This document shows, in pieces, positions 47,926 to 59,879 of a DNA stretch of 64,000 nucleotides. The position numbers and the translations under genes are program-made. The stretch spans positions 13,888,001-13,952,000 of the forward strand of contig OU612072.1 of the NCBI GenBank assembly GCA_914767715.1, given 5' to 3'. Source of the stretch: Membranipora membranacea. Taxonomy: Eukaryota; Bryozoa; Gymnolaemata; Cheilostomatida; Membraniporidae. Each line of letters begins with the position of its first letter. Positions within the stretch are counted from its first letter, which is position 1. The notes under the pieces are model-generated. The model ran no database searches and was not told the DNA's origin. It saw nothing but the letters and a program-made list of their open reading frames with translations.

Positions 47926-48850
47926 CCTATTTAGAAGTTGTTTGAGTCAACACGGTATGTGTATTCGCGTCAGAAAAGTCAATCGTCACAATCAGAAAGT
48001 GACTTTACTGTCATTTCCCGAAATATTTACGAAATTGCAACATGGGACCATAGTGATGATCTATCGAACCTCCATAATACCAACATTAGAAATGCATTCC
48101 AGTGCTTAACAATCGGTAAGCATAAGTCATGGTAAATACAGCACCAAAACCATGGTGCACTGTATCACTGAATAGTCCAAAAGCCCTTGACTTGACGGAT
48201 ACTTAACATGGTCATAGAAAAATTGATTGTAAAGAAAATAATAGCTAACCAGATAAATAGCCATGCAAGCGCATGTACACATTTTGTTGAGAACAAACGG
48301 GCGAGACCAACTCAGCATGAATAGCACTAATCCATTATTTGATGCTTTTGCTTGTGATCAATGTTAAACTGGTCATAGCGATGATAAACCTGGTTTTTTA
48401 TCAAAAGAATAAATCAGAGATCAATAAATACTGGTCAATAGATCAGAGGTACGCATAGGGGACTTCCCTGTTTATTGGGGGACTCCCCTTCAGTACATCT
48501 TACAACATATTGTCTGATTATATTTATGAAAAGCTCGTAACATTATCACATTAGTTATAAAGCATTGATATCGCTAACGGGTTTAGTTAGTAGGGCTGTG
48601 TCGGTGTAAGAGGAGGTATCATATAGCTGCACTTTTCAACAAAGAAAGTATGACTACTAAACATCAGTTCAGCTACGTAGTGACATTGATTGGGGCTAAG
48701 AATACTGTACGGAGTAACATTCGGAAAAATGGTTACACAGGTGTGTCAATAATTTGCCAGCCTTGATTTCTACCCATTCAATTGTTGTTAAAACAGTCCA
48801 CTATGTGAAACATTGACATATCTAGAGACCTTGAATACAGGTAGAGTTAA

Positions 48851-50919
48851 ATGGCTGTGAAAGAGTCTAATAAACAGTCTTGTTTTCAACAGGTTTTGAA
48901 AGGGGAAGTTGCAGAAGAAAAGTTGTGCTCTTATTGCTTTCAAGAACTGAAGGACCTCACAGACCCTAGACAGTTGCCATGTGGCCTCCACATTGCATGT
49001 ATGGGATGCCTGAAACCTACAGTCGCTGTAAAAATGACACTAAAATGTGAAATCTAATTATCAATTTTGACATCACTGTTACTTGTCGCATCAAAAATAA
49101 ATGCTGGTGGTTGGCCTTCTGTATGCTTTCCACCTTGCTGATAGCCCTGAATTTAAAGTGGCTTTCAAACTTGTTTTAGTCTGACTGCATTATAGCAGAT
49201 TCATAAGATTGATAGGAAATTGACTAGAACTTATGCGGCCATGCATGATACTGACTAGTCTTTGCCTAAACTAAAACCCAAGTTTGAACCCCTTCTTTAA
49301 AAAGTATTTGCAGATTACTCTAAATAATTAATTTAAACTTAAAATATAACTTCTTAGACTATGCATACCTCATACCCTGTCATTCAGAACACATTTTCCT
49401 GGAACGAATATTGATATGCTAAAGAAGGTGGAACAACTGGCAACAGTGAAGAGTGAAGCGGGCAAAAGTGAACCTGTGCCACCATGTGATAGATGCAAGG
49501 ACTCAAAACCAAGTGACGCTTCTAGATACTGTCCGACCTGTGTTGCCAAAATAGGCGAGAAGCACCATCAGGTTTGATCTATACAGTGTTTTCCATTACC
49601 AATGTAACCGTGCCTATCTGTAACCTGTTAGTTTCAGTATTATTTGAGATGGGTGAGGCAAAACTCAGAAATAATGGCAAGTGAATAGAAGTCTAAAGCA
49701 TCCAGTCACACTTCTCAATCAACTGCAGGCGCCCAAAGTGTCAATGGGGTGTGATATGAAATAATTATTTCATTAAGAAACTTTTGTGTTGCAGTATCAC
49801 GATGGATACTTTGGCAAATCACACCAAACTGTAGACATCCGGGAATATCAACAAAAGGAATCATCCTACTGTGAAGCTAGACGTTGTGGCAAGCTCACGG
49901 AGATATTGTTGCCATTGCATTTGATTTCCATGAAAAAATTAGCCTAACAACATCTGTAAGATTGGTGAAAACACAGGACTGTAGCTCGGAGGGAGGCTGG
50001 AAGGCATTGCCTCCCCCAAAACTTACCCAAAAACACTATGGCTGAATAATCAATATCAAAATCAGCTCTTTTGAGATTTCCATTTGCCTCAGACCCCACA
50101 TTAGATACTAACAGCACCCATCCTGGTTTTGCTTTGCACTCATCTAGATTCCTACCTCCCCTACTACGACGTTCCAAACAACAGCCCTGTGACAACGGTG
50201 CAATTAATGTAATATTTACTGCTTAATGTTAAACACAACGACTCAATGAGATAAGATGAGAGGAGATAAGAGAATTGACTTATTATAATATTGCAGGTAA
50301 CCTCTATGCCAGAAACCACAACCACAGCTTTAGACCAATGGCTGAGATAGATAAGGTAGGTTTAAGAGCGCATTACAGAGGCCACTTAACTGTCCTACAC
50401 TCAGCCTTAGCAGCCAATTGTGTGCAGGGTAAAAGAATAGATCAGTCCATCGACGAGATAGGCGAAAGCTGCGAGAAGATGAAAAAAAATATAAAGCAAA
50501 AGACCGAAGAACAGGTATATTATGATAATTATTACTCTACGTGCTGAAAAACTTTACGTACAAAGTCTGTGATGTAAAATCGAGAAAAAACAGAACTCAT
50601 GTGCAGAGATATTTTAATTGGAGGAATGTAGCTTACAATATCCGTTTATGCTTCCTCTTGAAACTGTGCAAGGTTTTATCATGAATAACTGGTTGTAAGC
50701 TAACACTGAAGAATATTTGAGTAGCCCTAGCAAATAATCAACTCAACCAAAGGGGAGGTTTGCTCTTGCCAAATGTTTGATAATGCGTCATATTTTTACT
50801 TGCAGATAAAGTTCAAAGCAGAGCAATCCGAGAGCCTGGTCAAACGAGTTACATGGGCATCTCAGTTCTACCGCTTTCTTTCCCAGCCAGGCTGGAGGGC
50901 ACTGGAGTGGTTTAGTTAG
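48851..50919 (+). pseudogene. TRIM-like T3: degraded paralog
   Basis: Recognisable pieces: RING-like exon from 48851 (CSYC, LPCGLHIACMGC, then LKC, with no good donor after it), 49388-49571 (B-box 1 CDRCKDSKPSD, YCPTC, ending at a weak GTTTGA donor), from 49795 (HDGYFGKSH then a broken second B-box in which the H of C-x-x-H is L and the downstream cysteines are missing), 50297-50514 (NHNHSF and coiled coil, the same 218 nt as T1 and T2), and 50806-50919 (short, stops early). A ~220-bp MITE lies between the broken B-box and the coiled-coil exon. Missing zinc ligands and a lost splice donor argue for decay, although the coiled-coil frame stays open. Confidence 0.7.
49976..50188. mobile_element. 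~220-bp MITE, diverged copy 4
   Basis: GGACTGTAGCTCGGAGGGAG at the left and CCTCCCCTACTACGACGTTC followed by ACAGCCC at the right match the family seen at 16079, 31405 and 32853. It is inserted in T3. Confidence 0.6.
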
Positions 50920-51850
50920 TCCTAATATGGGCATATCCATATGTTGAATGACGCACCATATTGATAGCGGTCACAACTTCAGCGGCTCCTGTTGTTTTTT
51001 ATATACCGGGGACAACATGGGCTGTCAATGACTATCAACTTTATTTTATAATATCAACCCCAGCTATTTGTTGCTACAGATTTGTCCATTTTTATTATGC
51101 AATTATGAACTGAATTTTCATTGGTTGAACTAACCCATAAGAACCAAGTACTGGCTGGATGAAAGGTTTGTATTCAAACACAGACTTGCATTAGATAAAT
51201 CTATGGCTAGCTACAATCATTACTTTACATTTAGCTAAGCCTCAGAAACTTAAAACTGATAGTAGCTTAGGTTAAGTCATTTCAAACTGACGAAAATAAA
51301 CTCTAGCTAATGCCTATTCCAAAGGTTATCGACTACAAAACATTGCAGTACTTTTTTTCCCATTACATTCATTGCTTTGATTTTTTAAATGCTACTGATA
51401 TGTTGACTATACACAACCTTTTCAGATTGCCTGAGACAGTTTTTTGAGCCCAACAAAATACAATTAGTAAACTGGTGACAGCCGAAGCTAGTAACAAATT
51501 GAATGAAGACTTATATTTTTCTACACTTGACAGAGGGTTTTTTAATCTTTCTCAATTTTCAGCTATTTATTTGCTCACATGCCTAGATATACATAGTGTT
51601 TTCATGAATATTTTCTTTAGTTTGAGTAACATTCTGACATATATCAGTGATTGTGTGACAAATCATATCCTTGTCAATGTTTATGCTTCAAGTTGTGGCT
51701 GCAATTAAAAATAAGATGAACTCTTGAATTGGCAACCATTTTCTGTTGGCTAGCACTGACTCAAAAGTTATGCAAGTACGCAGACCAGCGGAGAACAATT
51801 TCACACACACACAGATTTTCAAATATATATATAAATACATACATTATTTA
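50920..51850. other. Intergenic, T3 to receptor gene 4
   Basis: AT-rich DNA in which I see no exon, RNA gene or clear repeat. Confidence 0.45.
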
Positions 51851-52378
51851 TGTCTAGAACATAAGGATTGGACTAGCCTATTACCCTTCCGTTTTAGATC
51901 CTTGCTCAACATGATACTGCTGAGCAGCCTGTTTTACTTGTCAATCCATAAATGATCAAAATTGTGTTCTGCTCTTTGACAGGTCAAATTAGCGCACAAG
52001 CTAGCCTCATCACCAAATGCAATAATGGTAGGAGGAAGTGACTTGTGTTAAAACCTCACGTTTTGCTTTATCATCAAGAGGTATCCTGTTGTAATTGTTA
52101 GACTTGTTGATAGACTAGAAAACCAATCGATCAAGTAAATGAGTAAAAAATTTAAAGGTCATGCTTTCATCGTAGTGAAGCGCATTATCTCAACAGGGAA
52201 GTTTTGAATTTATTAGTTAGCACCATTTATTGCAAATTGTAAATAATATACTGATAGTGAGAATGAATTATTACTTAAACAAACAGCATATAAGGCAGAA
52301 CTCAACTTCCTACTTGTTTTCTATGGCATTTGAGCTTCACTACGATACACGCAAGCTGCATATTTTGTGAAATAATTA
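51851..52378 (+). promoter_or_regulatory. Conserved 5' flank / putative promoter of receptor gene 4
   Basis: Homologous, in inverted orientation, to the flanks of genes 1-3 and directly to 63.56-64 kb. CATATAAGG at 52288-52296 is the best TATA-like motif of the family and is followed by CAGAACTCAACTTCCTACTT. Confidence 0.55.
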
Positions 52379-53693
52379 ATGAGAAGCCAGGACATGTATA
52401 ACATTCATGTTCTGAGCTGCACCATAATAGCATTGATATGCCATGGAAAATGTCTTCCAGGTGAGATGCTACATCACTTGCCGAGTGACATTGAATTTTG
52501 TGAATAAGCACCATTATTATACTTTTACGATGAATCAAACTAAGGTAAAACAACGCATAATTAATTATTACATGTTCTTAAATCTGCAGCTTTTACAGCT
52601 TATACACTGATTTTTAACCTCAGGAATCCCAACTAATCATTTTAATAAATATGTTGACAGTCACAGTCATCGGAAAGGGCCAATGGACCATCCATATGCG
52701 TTGCTGTTCTTAAAAACAACTATCTGTTTGGCTTTGAGTGAGTTTAATTTAGTGAGGATGTTTTAACAACTTGACCATGACACAAGTCACAACTATTTAT
52801 TCAGGAATTCACTACCTTGCTTCTGTCGCACATGAAAATTCATTAGAAATTTGTAGAATAGCTTGAGATTAACTTTCTAAGCTAGATTTATCGCTATTGT
52901 AAAATTTATTTTTGCTCATGTCAATTATTGCTACACAATCAAATGGCTGCACTTTTACAAATTGCTTTATACTTTTATTTACGCAATGTGTGAAATAGAC
53001 TTCAGGTATAAAGAACAAATTTCATTCATGGCAATAAAAGTTTTGGCAAAGAATAGGACGCCGACGGGTTGGTGAATGCCAGTGAACCCCAGCTGTGACC
53101 GTTTGAATTCTGGGTGATAGTTAGGCACACGCTCCAAGATTAGTCTCCAAACGCACACAGAAGTCTCCAGATCGTGAGGCATTCTGCGCATGCTCAGCTC
53201 TGGGCATGAGCTGATCTCTGCAAAATTGAGCCTCGGAATTCCGAAGCCATCTGATTGGCTACCTGCTCTGGTGGCACACTCTCAAATGCGTGCGGAATTG
53301 CTAGAAAGAGTTATCTTCTATTGTCACTATTAGCTAAATTTGACTGGCAACTTATGCAGGGGGTGTCCTCTCTCCCTAGACCAAAATTGCAATTAGAACC
53401 CAGATTAAACTCATTGTTCTTGCACATGCGCAAATTCAAGTCACGCAGGATACATACTTAGCCTTACGACATTCTCTTTGTGGTAATGATAACCTAGTTT
53501 ATCAGTGATCTACATGCCCAGTCAGATCACGAGAGTCAGTATGATCGTGAGGATGATCGGTCTAAATCCGTGATACAAGGGCCAGATGAAGGGGAAAAAT
53601 TTCACCATAAAATCTTAAGGCTGTTTATTGTTTTGCAAATACAAGAAATTGCGTTGATTTTTCCCCAATATCTGTATTAGTATACATTTGGCT

Positions 53694-55043
53694 TCACATA
53701 ATGTAAAAAGCAGTTGATTTCCAGCCTCCTTTGGCACAAAGGGTTGCATCAGCCATGCCTATCGAGGAATAGAAACTAGCACCACCACGTCGAAAACCAC
53801 GGGGCGTAAAATGCTCAGTGCCTCCACAATGCGAAAGGCACCGACGTAGATAATTTGCGAAGGTGGAGGCAGACAAATGAAATAACTGGTCCTCTGAATT
53901 CAATGCATGTTTTTTAAGGTACCTCCTCAAATTTCGAACGGGGCAGATGGCCTTTCATTAAAGGCGTAGACTTTCACATACAAGAATGTTTAAAAGATTT
54001 CAAATGTATGATCAAAAATTTTGAATATACAACTATATTTTTTCTGCGTAACTGATGGGAAGGTGACGGAGGCGCATGGCATGCCTCACTAGGTCTCAGA
54101 AGTCCAAAAAACATAGGGTAAATAGTGCACAGACAGCGGTTGAAATCTGCCCATGCAGTAGATTATGAGCGCTGTTACAATTTTTTGTCAAAAGAGACAG
54201 ACAGAAAGCCATGTTTGGCCTGGTCCTAGGGGTCTGGATATTAGACACTCCTCGGAGTATTAATTGTAGCCTCTGTGAGTCAAAGTTTAAGGCCAAATCG
54301 TTTGCTTTGCAATAAAACCGAATGGCGGAGAGGCTAGATCTTAGGGCCTTATCTCCCAGGCCAAAGTTCCTCTGCTGTATTACAAATAGTTCGATAGTGT
54401 GAGAACTAAACTTATCTTGGAAATTGTGTCTGCCACAGAACTCCTCTAGTCGGCCCAAGACTCTGTTGTAGGCTCATCTAGTGCTGTCACTAATGGAAGC
54501 CACAATCATACAGTCAGCCTCCTCTTCTAGGGCTCGAATTTCTGCAAAAACCAGGTACGTATTACAATTTTGGACTTGGTTAATACACCAACAAAAAATT
54601 ATTCTTTTCAACCATGATTTGGGGAAATACCTAATCAACTCTCCTTTGATATGTTTTTGACATTAGTGTCTGGCACGTAGCGGCGTCTGTTGGTGTTGAG
54701 CCAAACTGAGCAGCCCTGCCCACATGGGAGTCTATCTGGGGTAATGTTATCCTCACTACGGATGTGTTCCATCCTGTCTACTATATTGTGAGTCATGAGG
54801 ATTGAAATGCACAGTTTTAAGAGTTGGTTTATTAACGTGAGTAGAGTGAGTAGAACTAGTCAGAATGGACATTAAAGCCATATTGTCAGTTTTTATAAGT
54901 AAGCAACTATCACTTATCTGGTGTCTCCAGATGTGTAGCACTATGTTCTGAGAGGTCCACCAGGCGTCATCCCAAGTACCATCAAACCATTCAGGCCCCA
55001 GTACGGCTCCATAGCCAATCGATCCAGAGGAGTCTGTTTCCAT
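53694..55043 (-). mobile_element. DIRS-like tyrosine-recombinase retroelement, 3' remnant
   Basis: Minus-strand order: RNase H region from 55043 (TDSSGSIGYGAVLG, KTDNMAL, then HIRSEDNITPDRL), then tyrosine recombinase N-terminal core-binding region from about 54540 (GRLEEFCGRH, RSSLSAIRFY) and catalytic C-terminus at about 53970-53694 (TPRGFRRGGAS, GGWKSTAFYI with the likely nucleophilic Tyr). This order, with a recombinase instead of a DDE integrase, is typical of DIRS-type elements. Frames are broken (a stop near 54474, a shift near 54100) and no reverse transcriptase region was recognised. It lies in the large intron of receptor gene 4. Confidence 0.75.
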
Positions 55044-56516
55044 CAGTGGAATGAAATTACAAATCAGCTTTATTCCATCTTATTACAAATGTATATCTGC
55101 GCTTCTGTCAAATAAACAGGGAAGCAGTAATATGTGTACAATACAGTTGTTACCCGGACCAAACTTTAAACAATAGGGAGTTGTGGTCCCTTGTAACTGG
55201 GAAAATTGAAAAGACTGAGTATGTGCATGAAATCCTATGCCCAGCTTTTCAATCGCATGTAATGAATGCAATCAGATTTCCAAAGCATACACGCCCTTAA
55301 AAACAATTTGTAAAACTACTATCCACATTGCTATGATGGTTTCGTAGTGAGGACATCACAAGCTCACTCCTCTGTTTTTATAAAGATGCCAGCGATTCTG
55401 ACCTTTCACCTTCATCCTCATATCAGTTCACTGTTGGAGTGCCTTGCACAATAATTCAGATTTTAACACCGGTTGTTAAGGCTTGATTAAAACATGGTAC
55501 CAGGACAGGACCCGATAATTTATGCTCATATGCACTTTACCTGGAATCTGTCCTGATCCAAAAAACCGGAATTATTCAAATCAACGGCTGTCAAAGTCTA
55601 AAAAAATATACTAACATATGGAGTACAATTATTCAAAAACTTGACAGGTAAAAATTAAGATTTTCCCAGTACACAAAAGCATCCTGTAATTGTCTCTTTC
55701 AATACATCTCAACACTTAATGCAGTTAGCAAAATTTTCTGATCTTTCTAACTGCTTCTTTATTAATATGATGATGCTGGTAAAAACTGTAATAAAGTAAT
55801 GCATAAAATAATAATGAAATGATATCAGATTAGAGAATGTAATTTATAGTAATTACATCAAACACAGTAATTCAGATATGCTATAATAAGTAACTGAATT
55901 GAAGAAGATTAAAGCTGAACTGCTTAATAAAGAACAAACTGTAATGTTTTGGCAGAATAAATTGTGCCGAGGGTATATTATTATTACTGAAGTTAGAGTG
56001 GCAGCATGTCGTGCCAAGCAAGTAACGTGTTAACTGGTGTCGATAGTTTGAGGCAGCATATTTATATGTGAGGTCTTTTTTGTTACTGTTACCAGGTTTT
56101 AATCATAGAAAAATATTGAGAAACATATTACAAAATTGAACATGATTGTGTCTCACTCCGAGGGGCCGGAATAAACAAAGCCTGTGGGCCGAGGCAAAAC
56201 CATCAAAAGTAAGGCACGCCACAGTACTCATCCAACCACAACTGTGCCACAGATCAAAGTCAACGTCCACGAAAGAGCGAACGAGGCCAACAGCGGATTG
56301 ATTGATGACAACTAATTGTTATCAAAACATGAAGTGTTTGCTAAAATAAGACAGGTGAATCATGATGTGGTATTGCGATTTACGGCTCTGATTAATCATG
56401 ACCTCGTATAAACTATCATTGACCCCGCTCTGATTATCATGACCCCGATTAATCATCAGAAGAATTTGTGACATTTACAGTATCAATCACAATGTATTCA
56501 ATTTTGTTATTTACAG
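55044..56516. other. Intronic DNA of receptor gene 4
   Basis: No FTP, FN3 or other exon recognised. A short repeated motif (GATTAATCATGACC / GACCCCG) occurs near 56390-56460. Confidence 0.4.
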
Positions 56517-58722
56517 TCAATAATAGAGAGGAGTTGATGGCTTCAGGGACCATGGTTGACGATGATGGGATCTCTTATGTGCCACTGCATATAGTGAAGA
56601 TAGATATGTTCAAAGATATGAACCTTACATTCAAGTAAGTTTGAAAAAGTTTGTCACACTATTTCCATTTGAGCTTTGTTCTTCTTGATGTATTAAAGGA
56701 GGTTTCCGTATGCACAACTTAATAAGGGAGTCCTGGTTCATTTTTCATGAAGCAAACTGTTGACTTGAACTGAATTACAGCAGCAAGTGTAGCCCGAATT
56801 ATCAAAAGGTTTGAAAACAAGTATTCTCTATTTTTTTCGCATCTTTTCCTGTAGTTCTATGCTGTGGTTTGATAGAAATAAGCATTTTTATTTCAAATCT
56901 TGCAGACCATATATGATAATTGTTACACAGAGAGGAGTGTCATCTCGAAGCGCTAACTTTGTTAACCTCAGTCACTGCCAACAAATCTCGTCAAATGAAA
57001 AAAACTGCTACATTGCTGCACAGTTTCCTGCCACTGAAATGGAAATGTCTAGTAAGGTTTTCAATCTGGGAGATGGAAAAGTGAACAATGGTTGTTTCAA
57101 CCAGGTCTTGGCGGACAATGAACAGGAGTATTATGTTACCTTGGCAGTGCAAGCGGTTTTTCCTGTGAGTAATAATGAGACTGCTTAACTGTGAGACAAT
57201 GCTTTCATACATGATTGCAACTATGTTCTGAACAATACTCTTGTTCTTATTACACTGCATGGCCAGGCTTTTTGGTCCATAAAGTTCCGTTAGGTGAATA
57301 GTGATATTTAATCCTTATCAACAATTTGTTCAAATTGTTATTCCAGATTGGCTGGCCATTGTGGTTCCAAATATTCATCAATTCATTGAGCTTTGTATGG
57401 CAAGTTTAAATATAACAATTTTAGTGATATGAGGTGACATGTAAAGGTCCTTCTAGCAATACTTTTAAAATTTGATTAAGTTCATTGCAAGTTTCTCTTG
57501 AGAATGTTGTCTCTGCCTTTAGCTTGTTTAGAAGCTTCAAACACTGTTAACATCATGAAACTCTCTTTTTTTCCGGAGGGATTTGGAAAACTGATGTCCC
57601 TCAGTAAATTAAAGGTGATGAAAGGTTTGGCATGTTCAGATTGTTAACCTACTATCTTGGTGGTTTCAATACTTAGTTATTGGTCTCAGAAAGAAAGCTT
57701 ATACAATTGTATCCCTATCCTATTTGTTAGCAAAAAATACAAGCCAACTCCTACCAGATGCTGTTTTCATAGGTATGCATTCTTTGCTCAACTCATATGG
57801 CTAAGGCATATATTATAATTAAACTATAACATACACTGCAAGTTTGTGATTAACAGGTATCAGAAGGCAAATCTCACCAACATCAACTTCACTGGCATCA
57901 GATCACAAATTGATTGCTGGTGTAACTGCTGGCACTGGTATTCTTATAACCGTTACAATAATTGTTACCGCCATCATTGTGCTACAGTAAGGTATGCCAT
58001 GTTTTCAGGCATAAATTAAAGTTTTTTGGTTTATTCTTATTGTGAAAGATGCAAACATTTAAAGGCAGGGCACGTGGTTTGTCTTATTGAATCCCTGACA
58101 GCATGAATGATCGAACTCTGCTAGGATATTTCAAATTATTCACCACAGATGTTGTTTGAATAATATGATAAGGAGTATATTATCATGGCAGTAGAAATTT
58201 ACTCATGTCAGCTGAATTTCACAGTGTGCGGTAAAATCTTGATATGTTCTTCAGAAGGTATATATTCTTGTAAGAGATGAAGAAGGGGAATGACTATGAA
58301 CAGACAGAACCAGGAGTAGAGCTTGAAGATCATACATACAATAGTGTAGAGCTAGACGAGTATGAGCGGTCTCTCTCCTCTTCACATACAGAAGGTATGT
58401 GGCATGAACCCGGGTCGTTCCAAATCTTTAATCCTTATACCCATTTGGAAGATCTCATAACAAGACATTGGGAGAATTTTGTTGAGCATGAAAAATGCAA
58501 CAATGGTGACTTGACATTCAACACTTAACCATGTGTCATGTGTTTCAATTTATGTTATTGATCTCTGGATGACTGAAATGTTTTGTATTTGATAAAAAAT
58601 ACACATCTTTATCAATGGATGCGATGAATGATAATTTATGTAGACCAAACTTAATGCTTTCAGTTTAAGAAAACACATATGCATGCATTCAGCAACAAGG
58701 TGAATGTGAACTCAAAGGTGAA

Positions 58723-58776
58723 GCTAAAATCTCTGCTGAAGCTAAAATCTCTGCTGAAGCTAAAATCTCTGCTGAA
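58723..58776 (+). repeat. Three tandem 18-bp units in a tail exon
   Basis: GCTAAAATCTCTGCTGAA is repeated exactly three times, encoding AKISAE each time. The homologous exon of gene 2 (10850-10765) has one related unit (DEISAE). Confidence 0.9.
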
Positions 58777-58818
58777 GCACCTACATACGGCAACACATCA
58801 TATGTAGCTGCGGAGTGA

Positions 58819-59879
58819 CATTAGTGACTTCTGAGCAGACCAAAGTGACCAGACCAGTTTAGTAAAACTTAGTTCTACTCATCTTAACTGATGATTTCAA
58901 TACTATGAAATCATACAACATACAATATATGACATTGCATATTATTAGCATGTGATAATCATTGATTCAAATGAGCCGTTGTAAGGCCAGAAGGATTGCT
59001 GACCAACAAAAAATGCTGTCACATGCATTAATCTATGCTAGGTTCTCAGCCCACCATGTAAGTTGACGGATGGATTGTCATCATTTAGCCTATCTGGCCT
59101 CCGAACCGGGAATTATTCTTTTTAACTTTATTGAAAGATCGGTTACTAAAGTTTTATATAGTTATGGATAGAAAAAAAATTGTAGAGTCTGATTTTTTGC
59201 GAAGCGTGCAAGATAAGGAATTGTTACATATAACATGAATAATCAAATCAATACCAACATAATCATTATGATCAGGGTTACTGTACATAACCCCCAGCTA
59301 TGAAGGTCTCAACAAATCATAAACCTGTGACTCTGCCATGAAGCTGAAATGCACCATATATCTCATCAAAACACATGAATGAGATAACCATTGCGGCTAA
59401 TGAGCCATCGTAAGAACTGATGTTTGCTGACCTAAAAATGTGGCTGCCATATTCGGAACTACATTCAACATTCTCAGATCAGTATATAACAGGCAATGGT
59501 TATGTTGATATCATTAAGCCTAGTTGTTTTCCAGATGTGGATATAGTCATTTTGCTGGTGGATATATAGTATGAATCATTTTTACAATTGTTAACCTCTG
59601 ACCACATAATCCTTTTAATCCTTTATATGCATGCTCTGTGGTATTCAATAGAACATGAATCAGTTAGTGTTTAACCCTATACAAGTCAACGCGTTTATTT
59701 AAACCTCTCACTTTAAGCTACAACCCCAAGTGAAGATAATTCTATATCAATCAAACACGTACTGCATCAGCCCTCATTCAACATTCATAACAAACATCAA
59801 TAGCATATATGGTGGAGCTGCTCTCTTAAAGATCCTGTGTACCAGATAAACAGAAAGAAATAAAAGATTATCCGCAAGT
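58819..59879. other. Intergenic, receptor gene 4 to Ty3/gypsy-like element
   Basis: AT-rich DNA. I see no gene and no clear long terminal repeat or primer-binding site ahead of gag. Confidence 0.45.

Larger units (their letters stand above)
45626..48850. other. Intergenic, T2 to T3
   Basis: 3.2 kb of AT-rich DNA with two tRNA-derived SINE heads (listed separately). Open frames at 46631-46936 and 47837-48109 have no domain or splice support. Confidence 0.5.
52379..58818 (+). pseudogene. Receptor gene 4: ectodomain-less paralog
   Basis: Exons: 52379-52460 (signal peptide MRSQDMYNIHVLSCTIIALI), 56517-56634, 56906-57164 (juxtamembrane domain, NCYIAAQFPA, FNLGDGKVNNG), 57579-57624, 57857-57986 (membrane helix after SDHKLIAGVTAG), 58258-58394 (tail, TYNSVELDEY), 58670-58818 (tail end, three AKISAE repeats, PTYGNTSYVAAE). 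No FTP or FN3 exon is found in the 4-kb first intron, which holds DIRS-like debris instead. Damage: the acceptor of the short exon near 57576 reads CG instead of AG (the next AG, three bases on, keeps frame), and a TAA at 58271-58273 follows the membrane helix. Splicing signal exon to 56517 is in frame, so a protein of about 216 aa with a five-residue cytosolic stub could still be made. The tail exons beyond the stop remain open. Confidence 0.75.

Noticed and set aside
47837-48109. 90-codon open frame in the T2-T3 interval
   Set aside because: Overlaps a tRNA-derived SINE head; no splice sites or domain.
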